Positions 1-11,276 are shown, counted from the first letter of the stretch. The stretch: DNA of 64,000 nucleotides from Corallium rubrum (GCA_964035015.1 OZ035998.1:27001917-27065916); one strand, 5' to 3'. Notes: a model not told the origin generated them from the sequence alone. Numbers and translations: made by a program.

Positions 1-623
1 TAGCTGGCATGTGGTTCTTCACATACTCTACTGTATCGTTTCCGTTATCATTTGCGTTTAGACATACGAAGGACGACACGTGCGACCCATCCTGGGACAG
101 TATTGAGAAGAAAAAAATACACGTTGCCTTCGTGAACATGGTCCTGTTGGTACCTCTCCTTGTCACCACCTTGTGCTACATTTGTATTATATTTAAGATG
201 AGAAACTTCAACCGTGGGTTCGGCAGTGAGGAACACAACGAGCTCGAGAAAAAAAGCCAAAAAGTCAGCATCCTCTTATTTATGTTGATCATAACGAATT
301 GGTTGGGTTTGGCACCTTATCTCATATACAGTATGATTAAGGTCTTCGGCGTGAATGTTTATTCAAAATGGCCCTATCTACAGTGGAGTATTATATCTGT
401 TCTGTTTTGCTCCACGTCAGCCATCAATCCCATATTGATTCTGATTGCTAACAAGGATTATCGCAAAGAAATACACCGAACGTTTTACAAAAATGGCCAA
501 ATCTCTCCCCTGACGCCGTTGCAAGTTGTGCAAATTGAGTTAAAACAAGAAAACGATCGCAATATGAAATCGGTACAGTTAAATGACACTTTTCTAAGTG
601 AGTATAACACCATTCGAGTTTAG
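1..623 (+). CDS. Class A (rhodopsin-like) GPCR, C-terminal part, truncated by window edge
   Basis: The reading frame is already open at base 3, so the first ATG (base 9) lies inside the protein. What remains starts in TM4 (WFFTYSTVSFPLSFAF). It runs through an extracellular loop 2 with a Cys (TCDPSW), TM5 (about 40-65), a charged loop 3 (EEHNELEKKSQK), TM6 with NWLGLAPY in place of the usual CWxP, and TM7 with SAINPILILIANKDYRKE, the NPxxY region with the Tyr replaced. A soluble tail of about 45 residues follows. The TM7 lysine of opsins is not seen, so an opsin is unlikely; a peptide or amine receptor is possible but the ligand cannot be inferred. The stretch is uninterrupted and looks like an intact host exon or intronless gene. 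It is the only clear host gene in the window. Confidence 0.85.
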   Translation, partial: AGMWFFTYSTVSFPLSFAFRHTKDDTCDPSWDSIEKKKIHVAFVNMVLLVPLLVTTLCYICIIFKMRNFNRGFGSEEHNELEKKSQKVSILLFMLIITNWLGLAPYLIYSMIKVFGVNVYSKWPYLQWSIISVLFCSTSAINPILILIANKDYRKEIHRTFYKNGQISPLTPLQVVQIELKQENDRNMKSVQLNDTFLSEYNTIRV

Positions 624-699
624 TCGATTGTCACAGTTGCTGACAAGGCGCGAAATCGTCTTTCTATTGAAGTTATAATTCTTTCTATTGAAGTTATAA

Positions 700-1160
700 A
701 AGCAATTATAGTAATATAAATTATGTTTGTCTAATTCGCAACTCGTGAAATGGTAAAGGAAGACTTTTTCTCGTTTTCGAGATATTTCAATTTGTCCGAT
801 GTGTAAATGAGATGATCTCTGACGTCATAAGCAGGATGGAGCATTTCAAGCAAACTCAGTTATATCTCTAAGTTTGTTCAACAAAATCACTTGAAGCTGC
901 ACGTGCACATTAAAACTCCTCCTGACACTGAACATTTTATGTTGAGCAATCATGGAGGTATATGAGTGATTTTGTAATGCATCAAAATGCTGTACCGTCG
1001 TTATGACGTCAGAGACCAACTCATTTACATATCAAACAAACCGAAATACCTCTAAAACGAAGAATAATACAGGAAAGTTGTAAAAGGTCCCCACTATAAT
1101 TGCGCAAGTTCTTCCAATTTAGACAAATTTAATTCATATTAATGCTAATTCCCTTTAACC
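700..1160. repeat. Palindromic (foldback/MITE-like) element downstream of the GPCR
   Basis: Imperfect inverted repeat. The left arm (about 703-830) contains GCAATTATAGTAATATAAAT and GATCTCTGACGTCATAA. The right arm (about 1000-1160) contains TTATGACGTCAGAGACCAAC and ACTATAATTGCGC in reverse orientation. No coding potential is seen. Arm divergence suggests an old insertion. From 1161 to 1924 no gene or strong structure is seen. Confidence 0.6.
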
Positions 1161-1924
1161 CGTTTTAAAAAATACGCGACCAGGCCGGAAATATTGCAGT
1201 CGACATGTGGGTTTTATGGAAATTCAAAATACTTCAATATAACTTACTTTGTCATCATATTCAACATCCCCATGGGTTAAATAATTCGCCATTCGGTCCT
1301 CATTTCATAGTATTCTGACTCATTCGTATTGGTGTCCGCCATTTTGTGACAACAAATTTCTATAAAACTCACATCACGCCACATGCATGTCAATTTCCTG
1401 GGTCGCGTAATTTGGAAAACGGGGTGTAACAGGTATTTATCAAACAAAAGTCACGGAAATGTGTAGTTTTGCAGAATTCTAGCTTAAGTCTAATAGCTGG
1501 AAATTTAACTCTCTTACTTCAAAGAACTATGGAAACTGTAAAGATTGGCATTTGCATCAGTCTTCCATATCTCACTTCGTTGTTGAGACATTCGGATTTT
1601 TTTATATAGAAATGACCCTCACTTTGACGTGACACTCCATAATGACGTACGTAAAAAATACTGTATACTTTTTGGGGCAATGAAAACATAAACTAATGTT
1701 TAGTGTTGTAGGATACATGGACAAACCCACACACGCACATGTACATTTTTTCTTCTGCGAAAGTTGGTCTATTATTCACAGGAAAAAACGTCAACCCAAG
1801 AAAACGCAAATATGTGATTGAACAGTAGCCTGCGTTACAGACGCTCGCGGACAAAAAAGAAGGCGCCAAGTAGAGTGCGCATCAGCGCCAAATTGCGTGT
1901 TCTATAATTTATCCCCCTTTTTTG

Positions 1925-2775
1925 CAATAGACCTTTTTGATAATTACGTCACGCTTCATGAAAACGAGGCTCCAGGGCCAAGTTTCACAATTTTTGTTAT
2001 CATAGTGATCCCGCTATATTTGTTTATGGAAGAATGGAAGAAGATAGCTAATAACATCCAAACTACATGGTAGAAATACATCGTGTACGTATGTTGTCAG
2101 GCATTCCATAAGCTTTCATTTGATGTATATAGTTTAAGTTTCTGTGTTGTGTGTAACTTTTTAAAGTGTCCAAAATGTTCGCACCATTGCTCGTCAACAA
2201 CTCCTCACAACTGTTGTAAAATTTCGGATATTGTTTTTAAAATACATAACGCACAACTTTGAAACATATACATTATATCAAACAGAAGTTACTGTAAAAT
2301 GCTATTTGCGGTAGAACTTTCAAGTTTCTAGTTAAGAGAAAGTATTTTAAAAACGGAAAAACGTACTATTATCTTTGTCTGAGTTGTAAACAAAACAAAA
2401 CAAAACAAAACAAAACAAAACAAAACAAAACAAAACAAAACAAAACAAAACAAAACAAAACAAAACAAAACAAAACAAAACAAAACAAAACAAAACAAAA
2501 CAAAACAAAACAAAACAAAACAAACTTAGCAAATTCATCCATCAGACCAAGATAATAGTACGTTTTCTCATTTTTAAAATACTTCCCCTTAAGCTAGAAA
2601 CTTGAGAGTTCTACCGCAAATAGCATTTAATGTATCTTCTGTTTGATATACATTTCAAAGTTGTGCGATATGTAGTTGGACGTTATTAGCCATCTTCTTC
2701 CATAAAGAAATATGGTGGGATTACTAGCCTCTTTTTCATGAAGCGTGACGTAATTAGCGAAAAGGCCTATTCAGC
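1925..2775. repeat. Foldback element with a (CAAAA)n core
   Basis: The left arm (1925-2375) begins GCAATAGACCTTTTTGATAA and contains CTATTTGCGGTAGAACTTTC. The right arm (2545-2775) carries the reverse complement of the same blocks (GAGAGTTCTACCGCAAATAG at about 2607 and AAAAGGCCTATT near 2760). The arms flank a pure pentanucleotide repeat (CAAAA)n at about 2392-2524. The left arm is longer because it holds extra sequence around 1960-2220. No ORF apart from low-complexity translations of the repeat. Confidence 0.7.
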
Positions 2776-2855
2776 AATGCTTGTGGCAACTAATCATACC
2801 TTGACAATATTCGCTAACAACTTAAGAATTGTATAAAGAGAAAAACACAGATCGA

Positions 2856-2956
2856 TTAACTCATTCCTGTCGGAGGGCTTCCCCAGAGGTGAATAAAATC
2901 GTCTAGCGTTAGTCAGAAAAAAAATACCAAAGACTGATTCGGATAGGAATGCCTTA
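2856..2956. repeat. Short ~100-bp MITE, copy 1
   Basis: About 85% similar by eye to 5150-5250. It starts TTAACTCATTCCTGTC and contains GAGGTGAATAAAATCGTCT. The right end is degraded compared with copy 2. From 2957 to 4560 no gene is seen: the DNA is AT-rich with homopolymer runs and an 11-bp poly-G near 4141. Confidence 0.6.
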
Positions 2957-4560
2957 TATAAAGGTATAAATAAAGCAAAAACGAACACCCGCAAGCAAAG
3001 AGCGGACTAAAAATAAGTGTGATGTTTGATTCGATTTAGAACGTCGTTCTCTATGCAGTTTATTAGGCGAGATTGAAGAAAAAATCACAAATGCCCACTT
3101 TGACGGCGTTCGTATTACCATTTTGGAAATACAAACCTCAATATGACAATAAATAAAAATTCAAATTAAAAATGTTTTTGGCATAGAATCTAATTTGGGG
3201 TTATAGACATTTTGAGAACACGTTCTCTTGATAGTTATGATTTCTGTTGACTAAATTCATTTGTAATTAAGAAGAACAGTAAAGTTTTTTTGTTTTTTTT
3301 GTATATTACATATCACTTGATGTAGATTTGATTGTTTGTAAATAGTAAATAGTATAATTTTTATTTTTAAATACGGCCCCTTGGAAAACAAAACCTATGT
3401 GTGTTTTGAAGGGCTACAGTATTAAAATAAGTTAAAATAAATACATAAACGCCACTACTAAATGTGTATGTATACTTATATCTTATTAGATGTTTTGGTG
3501 TATATTTTTACGACACAAAAACATCTTATAAGAGATTTATTATACAACTGCTCTGATCAACAATTTTTTATGGAAAAAGAAAACTCCAAAAAGGCCAGAG
3601 TAAGAAGTAGCGTGACTTGCACCAAGACAAAATAATAAGAATACATGAAGTAGTCTCCTGTGTGATAAATTTGATTGGCTAACAAAATAAACTTGTCAAA
3701 CCGATCTGTCAAACCGGTTCTCTACTATCCAAATAACTAACTATCCAAATATCGCTGTATATTTTTACTATTTTTAGCGTTATTTGGACAGCTTTTAATG
3801 CAGTTGTATAATAAGGTACCGTCTCTCAAAATGTATTGCATTTATTGTCTGCATCTCAAAATGTAGTTAAATTTTGTGCGTAAATCTGTATACATAGCGA
3901 CTATTTTGTTTCTAGAAGTAATAAAAGCAATGTTTTATCAAGTTTAAAAATTCGAGCGCGCAGTAACAACTTCAAAAACGACCCGGCTGCGTGGTTACGT
4001 GGCTACACAGTTGAGGTCAGCTTCAGCTCAGCTCGTTATTGGCAACCTCGTACCCAGGGCCTTCTTTCTCAAAATGGCGGGGCGGAGAAGACCCTGACCC
4101 CAGGAATTTTGGAATATTTTGATGAGTGACTCACACTGTACGGGGGGGGGGGGCTCGGTACAGTCACTGATAAATAGAGTATAGTTGGCTTGCATGTGTA
4201 AAACTATTCAGCGAACTATTTAAGCAACCAAGAATAACAAAAACCGTAGAAATAACAAGACATTCACTTAAAGTGCCTATGAAACGAAAATTAAGTTTGT
4301 CTTATTTGAAAGAACACTTAAAATGATAGAGTAACATATTTTGCAGTTTTTCGTTTCCTTGCTTCGTTCTTGGGATATTTCAGTTTGATGTAAATGTCGC
4401 ATGTTGCGAAGTCACACGTGCATAATGAGTTATCGAAAACCGTTAAATATCTTTGCTATTGTCAAATAAAATCACTTGAAAATCTACATGTTTAGTGTTC
4501 TGGGCGAAACACGCACATGCTTCCCTCGAATTATTTTGGTTTGATAATACCAAAGATATA
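2957..4560. other. Gene-free AT-rich stretch
   Basis: No ORF with family features and no RNA gene recognised on either strand. It holds homopolymer tracts (poly-T near 3287, poly-G near 4141) and short direct repetitions only. Confidence 0.5.
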
Positions 4561-4564
4561 GAGT

Positions 4565-4826
4565 GTGTATAAAAAAAACTGAACCCTTAGAAAACAACCT
4601 ATTGTAGTAGTTTGAAAGCCCTAAAAGCGCTGCGTTATAAATTAATCAGCACATAAGTTAAACAGGAAGAGAAAAAGACCATGCATACACTTCAAGTTAT
4701 CTTAATTTCCCAGATGTATAAGACCGTGTGTTTTACGCATCTGTGGGTTCAGCGAAGTGCTTAGGGCTTTCAAACTACTACAATAGGTTGTTTTCTAAGG
4801 GTTCAGTTGTTTTTTTATACACACTG
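4565..4826. repeat. Foldback element with ~68-bp arms
   Basis: Arms at 4565-4632 and 4757-4826 are near-perfect reverse complements. Left has GAACCCTTAGAAAACAACCT and GTAGTAGTTTGAAAGCCCTA; right has TAGGGCTTTCAAACTACTAC and AGGTTGTTTTCTAAGGGTTC. The central spacer is about 125 bp. A young MITE or palindromic duplication; no coding content. Confidence 0.8.
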
Positions 4827-4881
4827 TATAACTTTTTTCAATAACTCATGCACATGTGACATTAAATGTAATTATTTGCAT

Positions 4882-5128
<247 letters not shown>

Positions 5129-5149
5129 ATCGAAATATGGTATAGTAGG

Positions 5150-5250
5150 TTAACTCATTCCTGTCCGGGGGCTTCCCCAGAGGTGAATAAAATCGTCTGG
5201 CGTTAGCCAGAATAAAATACTAAAGACCAATTCGGACAAGAAAGAGTTAA
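5150..5250. repeat. 101-bp MITE with ~18-bp TIRs and TTAA ends, copy 2
   Basis: The left end TTAACTCATTCCTGTCCG and the right end CGGACAAGAAAGAGTTAA are inverted repeats with two mismatches. TTAA at both tips suggests a TTAA-targeting (piggyBac-like) MITE, but only two copies are visible. Confidence 0.65.
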
Positions 5251-5255
5251 TACTG

Positions 5256-5757
5256 CCGAAACAGAGAACGTAACTGGTCTAACGTTTCGAGCGAAGGCCC
5301 TTCGTCAGATAGAAACGTAAAGAGTGAAACAAACAACGAGCTTATATACGCGAGATAATCACGTGATAAAAATTAGCCAAACAGATAAAGGTAACCAAGA
5401 CAAACTAATAATGAAATTCAAAAGAATAAGCCAATCAGAGCAAAGTGACAATAACAAATAAATAATGAGATGCGAAAGCCATTTGCCTTTTTCACCATCG
5501 ATAAGTAAAAAAAGGAGAGTAAAAAATAGAGAGTAAAGAATGGAGAAGTAAAGTAAAAACACTGTTTATGTCTGCCCTTGCTAATACAAAAACATCATCT
5601 TCAGAAGTGTTAAATAAAAGAAAAACGTTCGTTGAGTCCATGAGGATGAATGGTTCCAGTTTTGAAAATGAGACGCTTTTCCTGTCGTTTGCGGCTATGA
5701 TTGCCACCGGAAATGGGTGAGATAGCACAAACTTTCATGTCAGAAATATGATGGTTG
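5256..5757 (-). mobile_element. Penelope-like element, antisense 3' end (part 1)
   Basis: On the minus strand the sequence encodes the C-terminus of a Penelope-type GIY-YIG endonuclease region (HHISDMKVCAISPISG, then RKRQEKRLIFKTGTIHPHGL), ending with a stop near 5610. An AT-rich 3' tail and a hammerhead-like motif at about 5276-5330 follow. The coding frame is interrupted at 5757 by the gypsy 5' LTR and resumes at 11531, where the same minus-strand frame continues. Similarity to the end of the Penelope ORF (final motif TxxPxGLN) is family knowledge, not a search result. Confidence 0.7.
5270..5330 (-). ncRNA. Hammerhead-ribozyme-like core in Penelope terminal repeat
   Basis: The minus strand reads CTGACGA, then a GC-rich short hairpin sequence, then GAAAC followed by GTTAG. 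This is the order of the conserved hammerhead core (CUGANGA - stem II - GAAA). Penelope-like elements are known to carry hammerheads in their terminal repeats. Stem II pairing is imperfect here, so activity is uncertain. Confidence 0.45.
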
Positions 5758-6011
5758 TGTAACGGATATCTGATAATGGATATAAGAATGTGTAAATAGA
5801 TAAACAAGATAAGTCAGGAAATCATAATTAGCCGCGTGTGCTTCATGAGCAAGCTGCATCCGTGATAATGTAAATATAGCTCTCTAAATAAAAAGGAAGG
5901 ACAACGCCCTAGAGATGGAGATTATAAATGTGGAATGTAAAAGGCAATAAAGTTAAGTTGGATCTAGACCACGTTGTGTTGTGTTGTGTTGTGTTGGCTC
6001 AGCTCGTTACA
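5758..6011 (+). repeat. 5' LTR of gypsy element
   Basis: 254 bp, TGTAACGGATATC to GCTCGTTACA, ending in a GTGTT microsatellite-like run before the terminus. Includes AATAAA-like sites. Matches 11277-11530 except for three substitutions seen by eye. Confidence 0.93.
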
Positions 6012-6056
6012 TTTGGTGGCAGCGGAAAAGACTACAAAGTAAACGACGCCTTTATA

Positions 6057-6887
6057 ATGACTGCAATCCTCCCGGGAAAATTTGATGATGGCGATTTTGA
6101 CGCTTGGTTACGCGAATTTGATGCCTGTTGTGCAGCAAATGGTTGGAAAGTAACCGAGGCTAACGACGGAAAAAAATTAAAACTGCCAGCCTTCTTGCGT
6201 GGTCGAGCGGCCAGCAACTTTTACGCCATTCCCGAGGGAGAGAGGCGGACTTACAAAGATGCGGCGAAAGCGATGCAACGAGCCCTCTGTCCGAAAGCAA
6301 AACGCGAAAATTTCTTCGCGGAGTTTGAGCTCCGAATTTTGAGGCCAGAAGAGGATCCGTCGGTGTACAAATGGGAGTTGGAGAATATCCTCTCAAAGGC
6401 TGACTCGACTCTTTCGAACGACGCAAAGACTGCGTTATTGACGAGGCAATTCTCGAGGGGTCTACCACCAACGCTGAAGCTGAAGATGCTGGAGCACAAC
6501 CCTACTCCTACACTGGACGAAATGGTCGAGTTCACTCAACGATTTCGTGCTCTTGGTCGTCCACCAGCGGCAGAGATTCCGCCCGTTCAAGTTGATGCTG
6601 TTGCTCACTCGTCCTCTTCAGCCGACCCACAGTTGAAAGAGCTTATTACCATGGTCGCTGGCATCGCGGACAAACAACAAGCACTAGAGAACCGCCTGAA
6701 AAGTACGGAAAATTCTGCACGTACTTTACCCTCGACACGTGGATCCTGCTATACGTGTGGTTTACCAGGACATTTTGCTCGGAATTGTACGCGACAGCGA
6801 GGCTTTGTTCCACGGCGAACTATCACTTGCTTTAACTTTGGAAACCGGGGCACGTCGCGCGAGAGTGTAGATCACCGCGTCATTTAA
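6057..6887 (+). CDS. gag: Gag polyprotein of gypsy element (frame change near the C-terminus)
   Basis: The start is placed at the first ATG after the 5' LTR and primer-binding region (MTAILPGKFDDGDFDAWLR). Residues 1-180 look like a retrotransposon capsid domain (AFLRGRAASNFYAI, ALLTRQFSRGLPPTLK). At the C-terminus one complete CCHC zinc knuckle is visible (CYTCGLPGHFARNC). A second knuckle starts (CFNFGN) but its later ligands lie in another frame, which points to a one-base indel around 6840. The reading frame ends at 6887 about 30 codons later. The protein would bind and package element RNA in virus-like particles. Protease follows about 100 bases downstream. Confidence 0.85.
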   Translation: MTAILPGKFDDGDFDAWLREFDACCAANGWKVTEANDGKKLKLPAFLRGRAASNFYAIPEGERRTYKDAAKAMQRALCPKAKRENFFAEFELRILRPEEDPSVYKWELENILSKADSTLSNDAKTALLTRQFSRGLPPTLKLKMLEHNPTPTLDEMVEFTQRFRALGRPPAAEIPPVQVDAVAHSSSSADPQLKELITMVAGIADKQQALENRLKSTENSARTLPSTRGSCYTCGLPGHFARNCTRQRGFVPRRTITCFNFGNRGTSRESVDHRVI

Positions 6888-6984
6888 ACTACTAAAGGAT
6901 GGACGGAAAATTGGTGGAGATCGCGCCCATCCTGTCGTAAGCACAAATGTTATTGATAATTGTACAATTATCCACCCGTTTGTT

Positions 6985-7587
6985 GATTGTTTTGTGGACC
7001 AAGTCCGTGTTTGTGCTCTGATTGACTCTGGTTCAATGACATCGTTCATTAGTAAATCTGTACAGCGAACAATTGACTTTGATGACCGTAAATTAAATAA
7101 GTCGAAGAAACAGAAATGCGTTTCCATTACGGGACATAATGTAAATATTCAAGGTCATATATCTAGTACTGCTAAATTTTTAGGAACTCGTGCATGCTTT
7201 AACGGAGAATTTTTAGTAAGTAATAATATACCATATGATTGTGTTCTAGGCTGGGACTTCATCAGCCAAAATAATTTGTCATTATGCAAAGATGTTAATT
7301 TAGGTACCTATATTTTAGTAGGTAAACATGGGGCTACCCCCGTCACTAACTCGCAATCGTCTACGACGACAGATCGAGCAGGAGTAGTAGAGTCGAATCC
7401 ACAAATTGTACATGTGAATTCGCAAGCCGGACGTTTGTTGTGTCAATCCCGCTTCCAAGGAAACACCGGTGTTTCTTTGGTGGAGAGTGTAATGATTCCA
7501 CCGCGAACTGAAATAATTTCAGAGGGGAAATTGGCCAAACATGCCAAAAGTAGCATAGGTATGATAGAGCCACGTTCTAGCAGCAGC
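6985..7587 (+). CDS. pol: Gypsy retropepsin and N-terminal pol, interrupted by MITE
   Basis: Aspartic protease signature ALIDSGSMTSFIS near the start and the downstream CVLGWDFI motif identify a retropepsin. There is no clear own start codon; it probably belongs to a gag-pol fusion reached by frameshifting, or has lost its link to gag. The coding sequence runs into the hAT MITE at 7588 and resumes after it at 7958 in the linker before reverse transcriptase. Apart from the MITE no stop is present in this part. Confidence 0.8.
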
Positions 7588-7949
7588 CAGGGACGTAGCC
7601 AGGGGGGGAGCCGTGGGAGCCGCGGCTCCCCCCCTTTTGACATAAAACGACAGACATGTAACTACAAAACTGATGCAATATGAATTGTGTCAGGAAATAA
7701 ACTGTAAACAGTGTATTCAATCTACTGAGTGTATGCATTTTGAGTATCTATGTGACGTTTGCGTGTTTTGAGTATTTTATATGACGTTTTTTAACCTTTA
7801 GAGTCTGTAAAATCTTCCTCCAAAGCCCAGGAAATGGCATTTCAGCGACTCTCGATTTCAAAATTTCCCGGGGGAGCATGCCCCCGGACCCCCCTAAAAA
7901 TTTTTTTTATTTCGGCTCCCCCCCTTTCAAAATCCTGGCTACGTGCCTG
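7588..7949. mobile_element. hAT-type MITE inserted in gypsy pol
   Basis: Terminal inverted repeats CAGGGACGTAGCCAGG and CCTGGCTACGTGCCTG (one mismatch) are flanked by a perfect 8-bp duplication GCAGCAGC at 7580-7587 and 7950-7957. An 8-bp duplication with CAGGG ends is the hAT signature. It is 362 bp long, with no transposase and a subterminal GC-rich palindrome (GGGAGCC/GGCTCCC). It splits the pol reading frame. Confidence 0.92.
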
Positions 7950-7957
7950 GCAGCAGC

Positions 7958-10900
7958 AATGCTGTTAGACAAGGGTTTAGTATAGCGCGTGTTGTCGTAA
8001 AACCTGACAACAGAATTGTGCCTTTGCGTGTTCTCAATGCGTCTAATAGCCCGATCGAATTGGCTGCTGGTGAGAATTTAGCATATTTTTGTCCTTTGAT
8101 TGAATCGTGCCTGTCTCAACCCAACATTTGCGGGGCGGTTGGGAATAAAATGACACCACAAGTTATTTCAGATAAAATAGAGTCTATAATTGACCCGTCA
8201 TTACAAGGAGAAGATAGGGGCAAGTTAAGGAATTTGCTACTTGAGTTTTCAGATGTTTTTGACGAAAGTTTAGGGCACACCAACATCTCGACACATGAAA
8301 TTAACACAGGAAATAGCACACCAATTAAGCAACATCCTCGCCGCAGTCCTTATGCCCACCGTGAAGAATCTGAACGACAAATCAATGAAATGTTAGAGAA
8401 AGGCATAATTCGTGAGTCAACAAGTCCCTGGTCTAGTCCCATCATTTTAGTTAAGAAGAAAGATGGCGAAATGCGCTTTTGTATTGACTATAGAAAGCTT
8501 AATTCTGTCACTGTTGGCCACACGCACCCTTTGCCTCGCGTTGACGACATTTTAGACTCATTAGGAAACTCGCAATATTTTTCAACACTAGACCTAAAAA
8601 GTGCCTACTGGCAAATTTCCGTTGACGAAAAAGACCGTCACAAAACTGCTTTTGTCACCCAGCGCGGCTTGTTTGAATTTAACCGAATGCCTTTCGGCCT
8701 TGTTAACGCGCCAACTACATTTCAAAGAGCCATGGATCTGGTGTTAAGTGGCCTTTCCTACGTAATCTGCTTATGTTATCTCGATGATATTATTGTATTT
8801 GGTCGTGATTTTAATGAACATTACAATAGGCTGAAAACAGTTCTAGAGAGATTGCGTTCACATAATCTTCGCGTGAAACTTGAGAAATGTACAATTGCAG
8901 CGCGACAAGTTTCATTCCTAGGTCATGTTGTTTCTGAATCTGGTATCATGCCAGATCCGGCAAAAATTGAAGCTGTCAACAACATTACTAGCCCACGCAA
9001 TATCAAAGATATTCGCAGTTTTTTAGGTCTAGCTGGCTATTACCGCAAATTCATTCCTGGGTTTTCGTCTATCGCAGCGCCATTACTACAGCTGACGCAA
9101 AAAGCGGCGCAATTTAATTGGACTGATGCTTGCGAACAAGCGTTTCAGCGTTTAAAGCACTTATTATGCTCTGCCCCCATTCTGGCATATCCTGACTTCG
9201 GTCAACAGTTTATTTTGCAAACAGATGCGTCTGATTATGGCGTTGGTGCGGTGTTGTCGCAACTTGATGCGTTAGGAAATGAGAAAGTTATTGCTTATTC
9301 GTCAAAAGCGCTTTCACCTCGCGAGCGGAACTACTCAACAACTGAAAAAGAAGCGTTTGCCGTAGTCTTTGGCACAGCCCATTTTCGCGTCTATTTAGTA
9401 GGTCGCCATTTCAAACTAATTACTGACCATAATGCCTTACACTGGCTGCACACGATGGAAGCTAAGGGTCGTTTAGCGCGGTGGATTATGGATTTACAGG
9501 AGTTTGATTTTTCAGTCGTCCACCGTGCTGGCCGCCTTCATAATAATGCAGATGCGCTCTCTCGCCTTGTACAAACTAATTCATCAGAACCTCAACCCAC
9601 CACAAGCATAAAGCATGCACAGAAACCAGCGTTTGTCTCAACAATACGTGTTAAATTATCTGGTGGACGCACAGCGCTTGTTAAGTTAGAAAGCAGTAAG
9701 CCACTTATAGTTGATACAGACGGCACTTTAGTCAATATTCATGAGCACAATAGTTGCGCTGTTTCTCCTTCACCTCCGGAGGTGAAAGAGGTCAATACAA
9801 TTACATTAAACCCAACCATGAATCTTAGGGATAGTCAACGCACTGACCCACATCTCGTATCCATAATTGACATGAAAACACGCAAATTGCCTAAACCAAA
9901 TTTGACACAAACTCAGGATCTTGCATTAAAGAGTTGACTTAGGCACTATGACCAATATTTCCTTCCTGATGAAATATTATACAGAGCGCTTGGTAACAGT
10001 AACAACTCTCATCCACAACATGTTATGTTAATACCGTCTGGCTTACAAGCAAACATCCTCAAAACACTGCATGATGGGCCACTAGGGGGTCATTTAGGTA
10101 TCACTCGTACCGAAGAACGAGTGAGGAAACGATTTTATTGGCCTGGCATTCGACAGACAGTAACCAAACATATTCAGTTGTGCAAAGTTTGCAATCAAAA
10201 GAACTCTCCAATTAACAGAAACACAGCCCCATTAGGTCACATTTCAGTTAGTCAACCTTTTACTTTCTGGACAATGGATTACATGGGACCATTGCCAGAA
10301 ACAGGTCGTAGGAACAAACACATTCTAGTTGTTGTTGACCATTTCACCAAGTGCTGTGAAGCATTTGCAACCCCAGATCAAAAAGCCAGCACAGTTGCGC
10401 CACTTTTAGTAAGCCGCATTTTCTCTCGGTTTGGCCCTCCAGCAGTACTGCATTCAGACCAAGGTCGAAATTTTGAAAGCACCCTATTGCACGAAATATG
10501 TAATTTTATGGGTATTACGAAAACGCGTACAACAAGCTATCATCCTCAGTGTGACGGACAGACAGAGCGGCAAAACCGAACAATTCAGGCTATGCTTTCA
10601 GCTTTTGCTTCAAATAGAAGAGATGATTGGGACTTGTGGCTGGATTCAGTAACGTTTGCTTACAATACTAGTAGACATGACGCATTAGGCGTTTCACCAT
10701 ATGAGGTAGTTTTTGGTCAATTACCTAGGTTGCCAGTTGAATTGGAATTAGGAATGCCTCTAACAAACCCTTCCACACAGAGTGAATATTTAGTTTCAGT
10801 TAGGTCAGCATTTCGTGATGTAAGACGCATAGCAGAGGAACATTTGTCAAAAGCATCCGAAAAACAGGCACGGCTCAATCAACCGACAAACACTTGGAGG

Positions 10901-11236
10901 CCTCTCGAATCGGGTGAAACAGTCATGTTGAAAAGACCAAAAGGCTGGAAGCTAGGTAATAAATGGGTTGGGCCTTACAGAATTCTAAAACGGTTTGGGG
11001 TCGACTATAGAATTGTTTCTAAGGGAGGTAAGGTAATGGTCGTTCATCACGACCAGTTAAAACACAGTTATATCCCTTTTCAAGAGGGCGAACCGGTTTG
11101 CCCTAGTAGGGAAGTAGGTGAGTTCAAGGTGGTTGATGTTACACCTCCACAAGACGGTATTGACGGTATTCCTCGTCCTCGACCTGCCAGACTTAGACAG
11201 CATATTAATCCACCAATGAGATACGGATTTGATTAG
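7958..11236 (+). CDS. pol: Gypsy pol: reverse transcriptase, RNase H, integrase (one in-frame stop)
   Basis: RT: the fingers motif RFCIDYRKLNSVT, motif A FSTLDLKSAYWQI, the block MPFGLVNAPTTFQ and the catalytic CYLDDIIVFG are all present. RNase H: QTDASDYGVGAVLSQ, YSTTEKEA, TDHNALHWL. A TGA at 9935-9937 stops the frame; the same frame continues (LRHYDQYFLPDEILY) into integrase. Integrase has the HHCC zinc domain (GGHLGITR to CKVCNQK), catalytic Asp in TMDYMGPLP, Asp in LHSDQGRNFES and Glu in GQTERQNRT, then a GPY/F-like tail (KWVGPYRILKR). Coding ends at 11236, just before the polypurine tract. Both enzymes look intact in sequence; the stop and the upstream MITE make this copy non-autonomous. 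Confidence 0.92.
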
Positions 11237-11261
11237 AAACATGTCCTCGGGACGAGAACAT

Positions 11262-11276
11262 AAAGGAGGAGGATAG
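11262..11276 (+). promoter_or_regulatory. Polypurine tract of gypsy element
   Basis: Purine-rich AAAGGAGGAGGATAG immediately before the 3' LTR, the usual plus-strand primer position. Confidence 0.75.

Noticed and set aside
2328..2538. Phe/Cys/Leu-rich ORFs on the minus strand
   Set aside because: Translation of the (CAAAA)n microsatellite.
5928..6056. N-terminal extension of gag
   Set aside because: It is LTR sequence and the primer-binding region; gag starts at the ATG at 6057.
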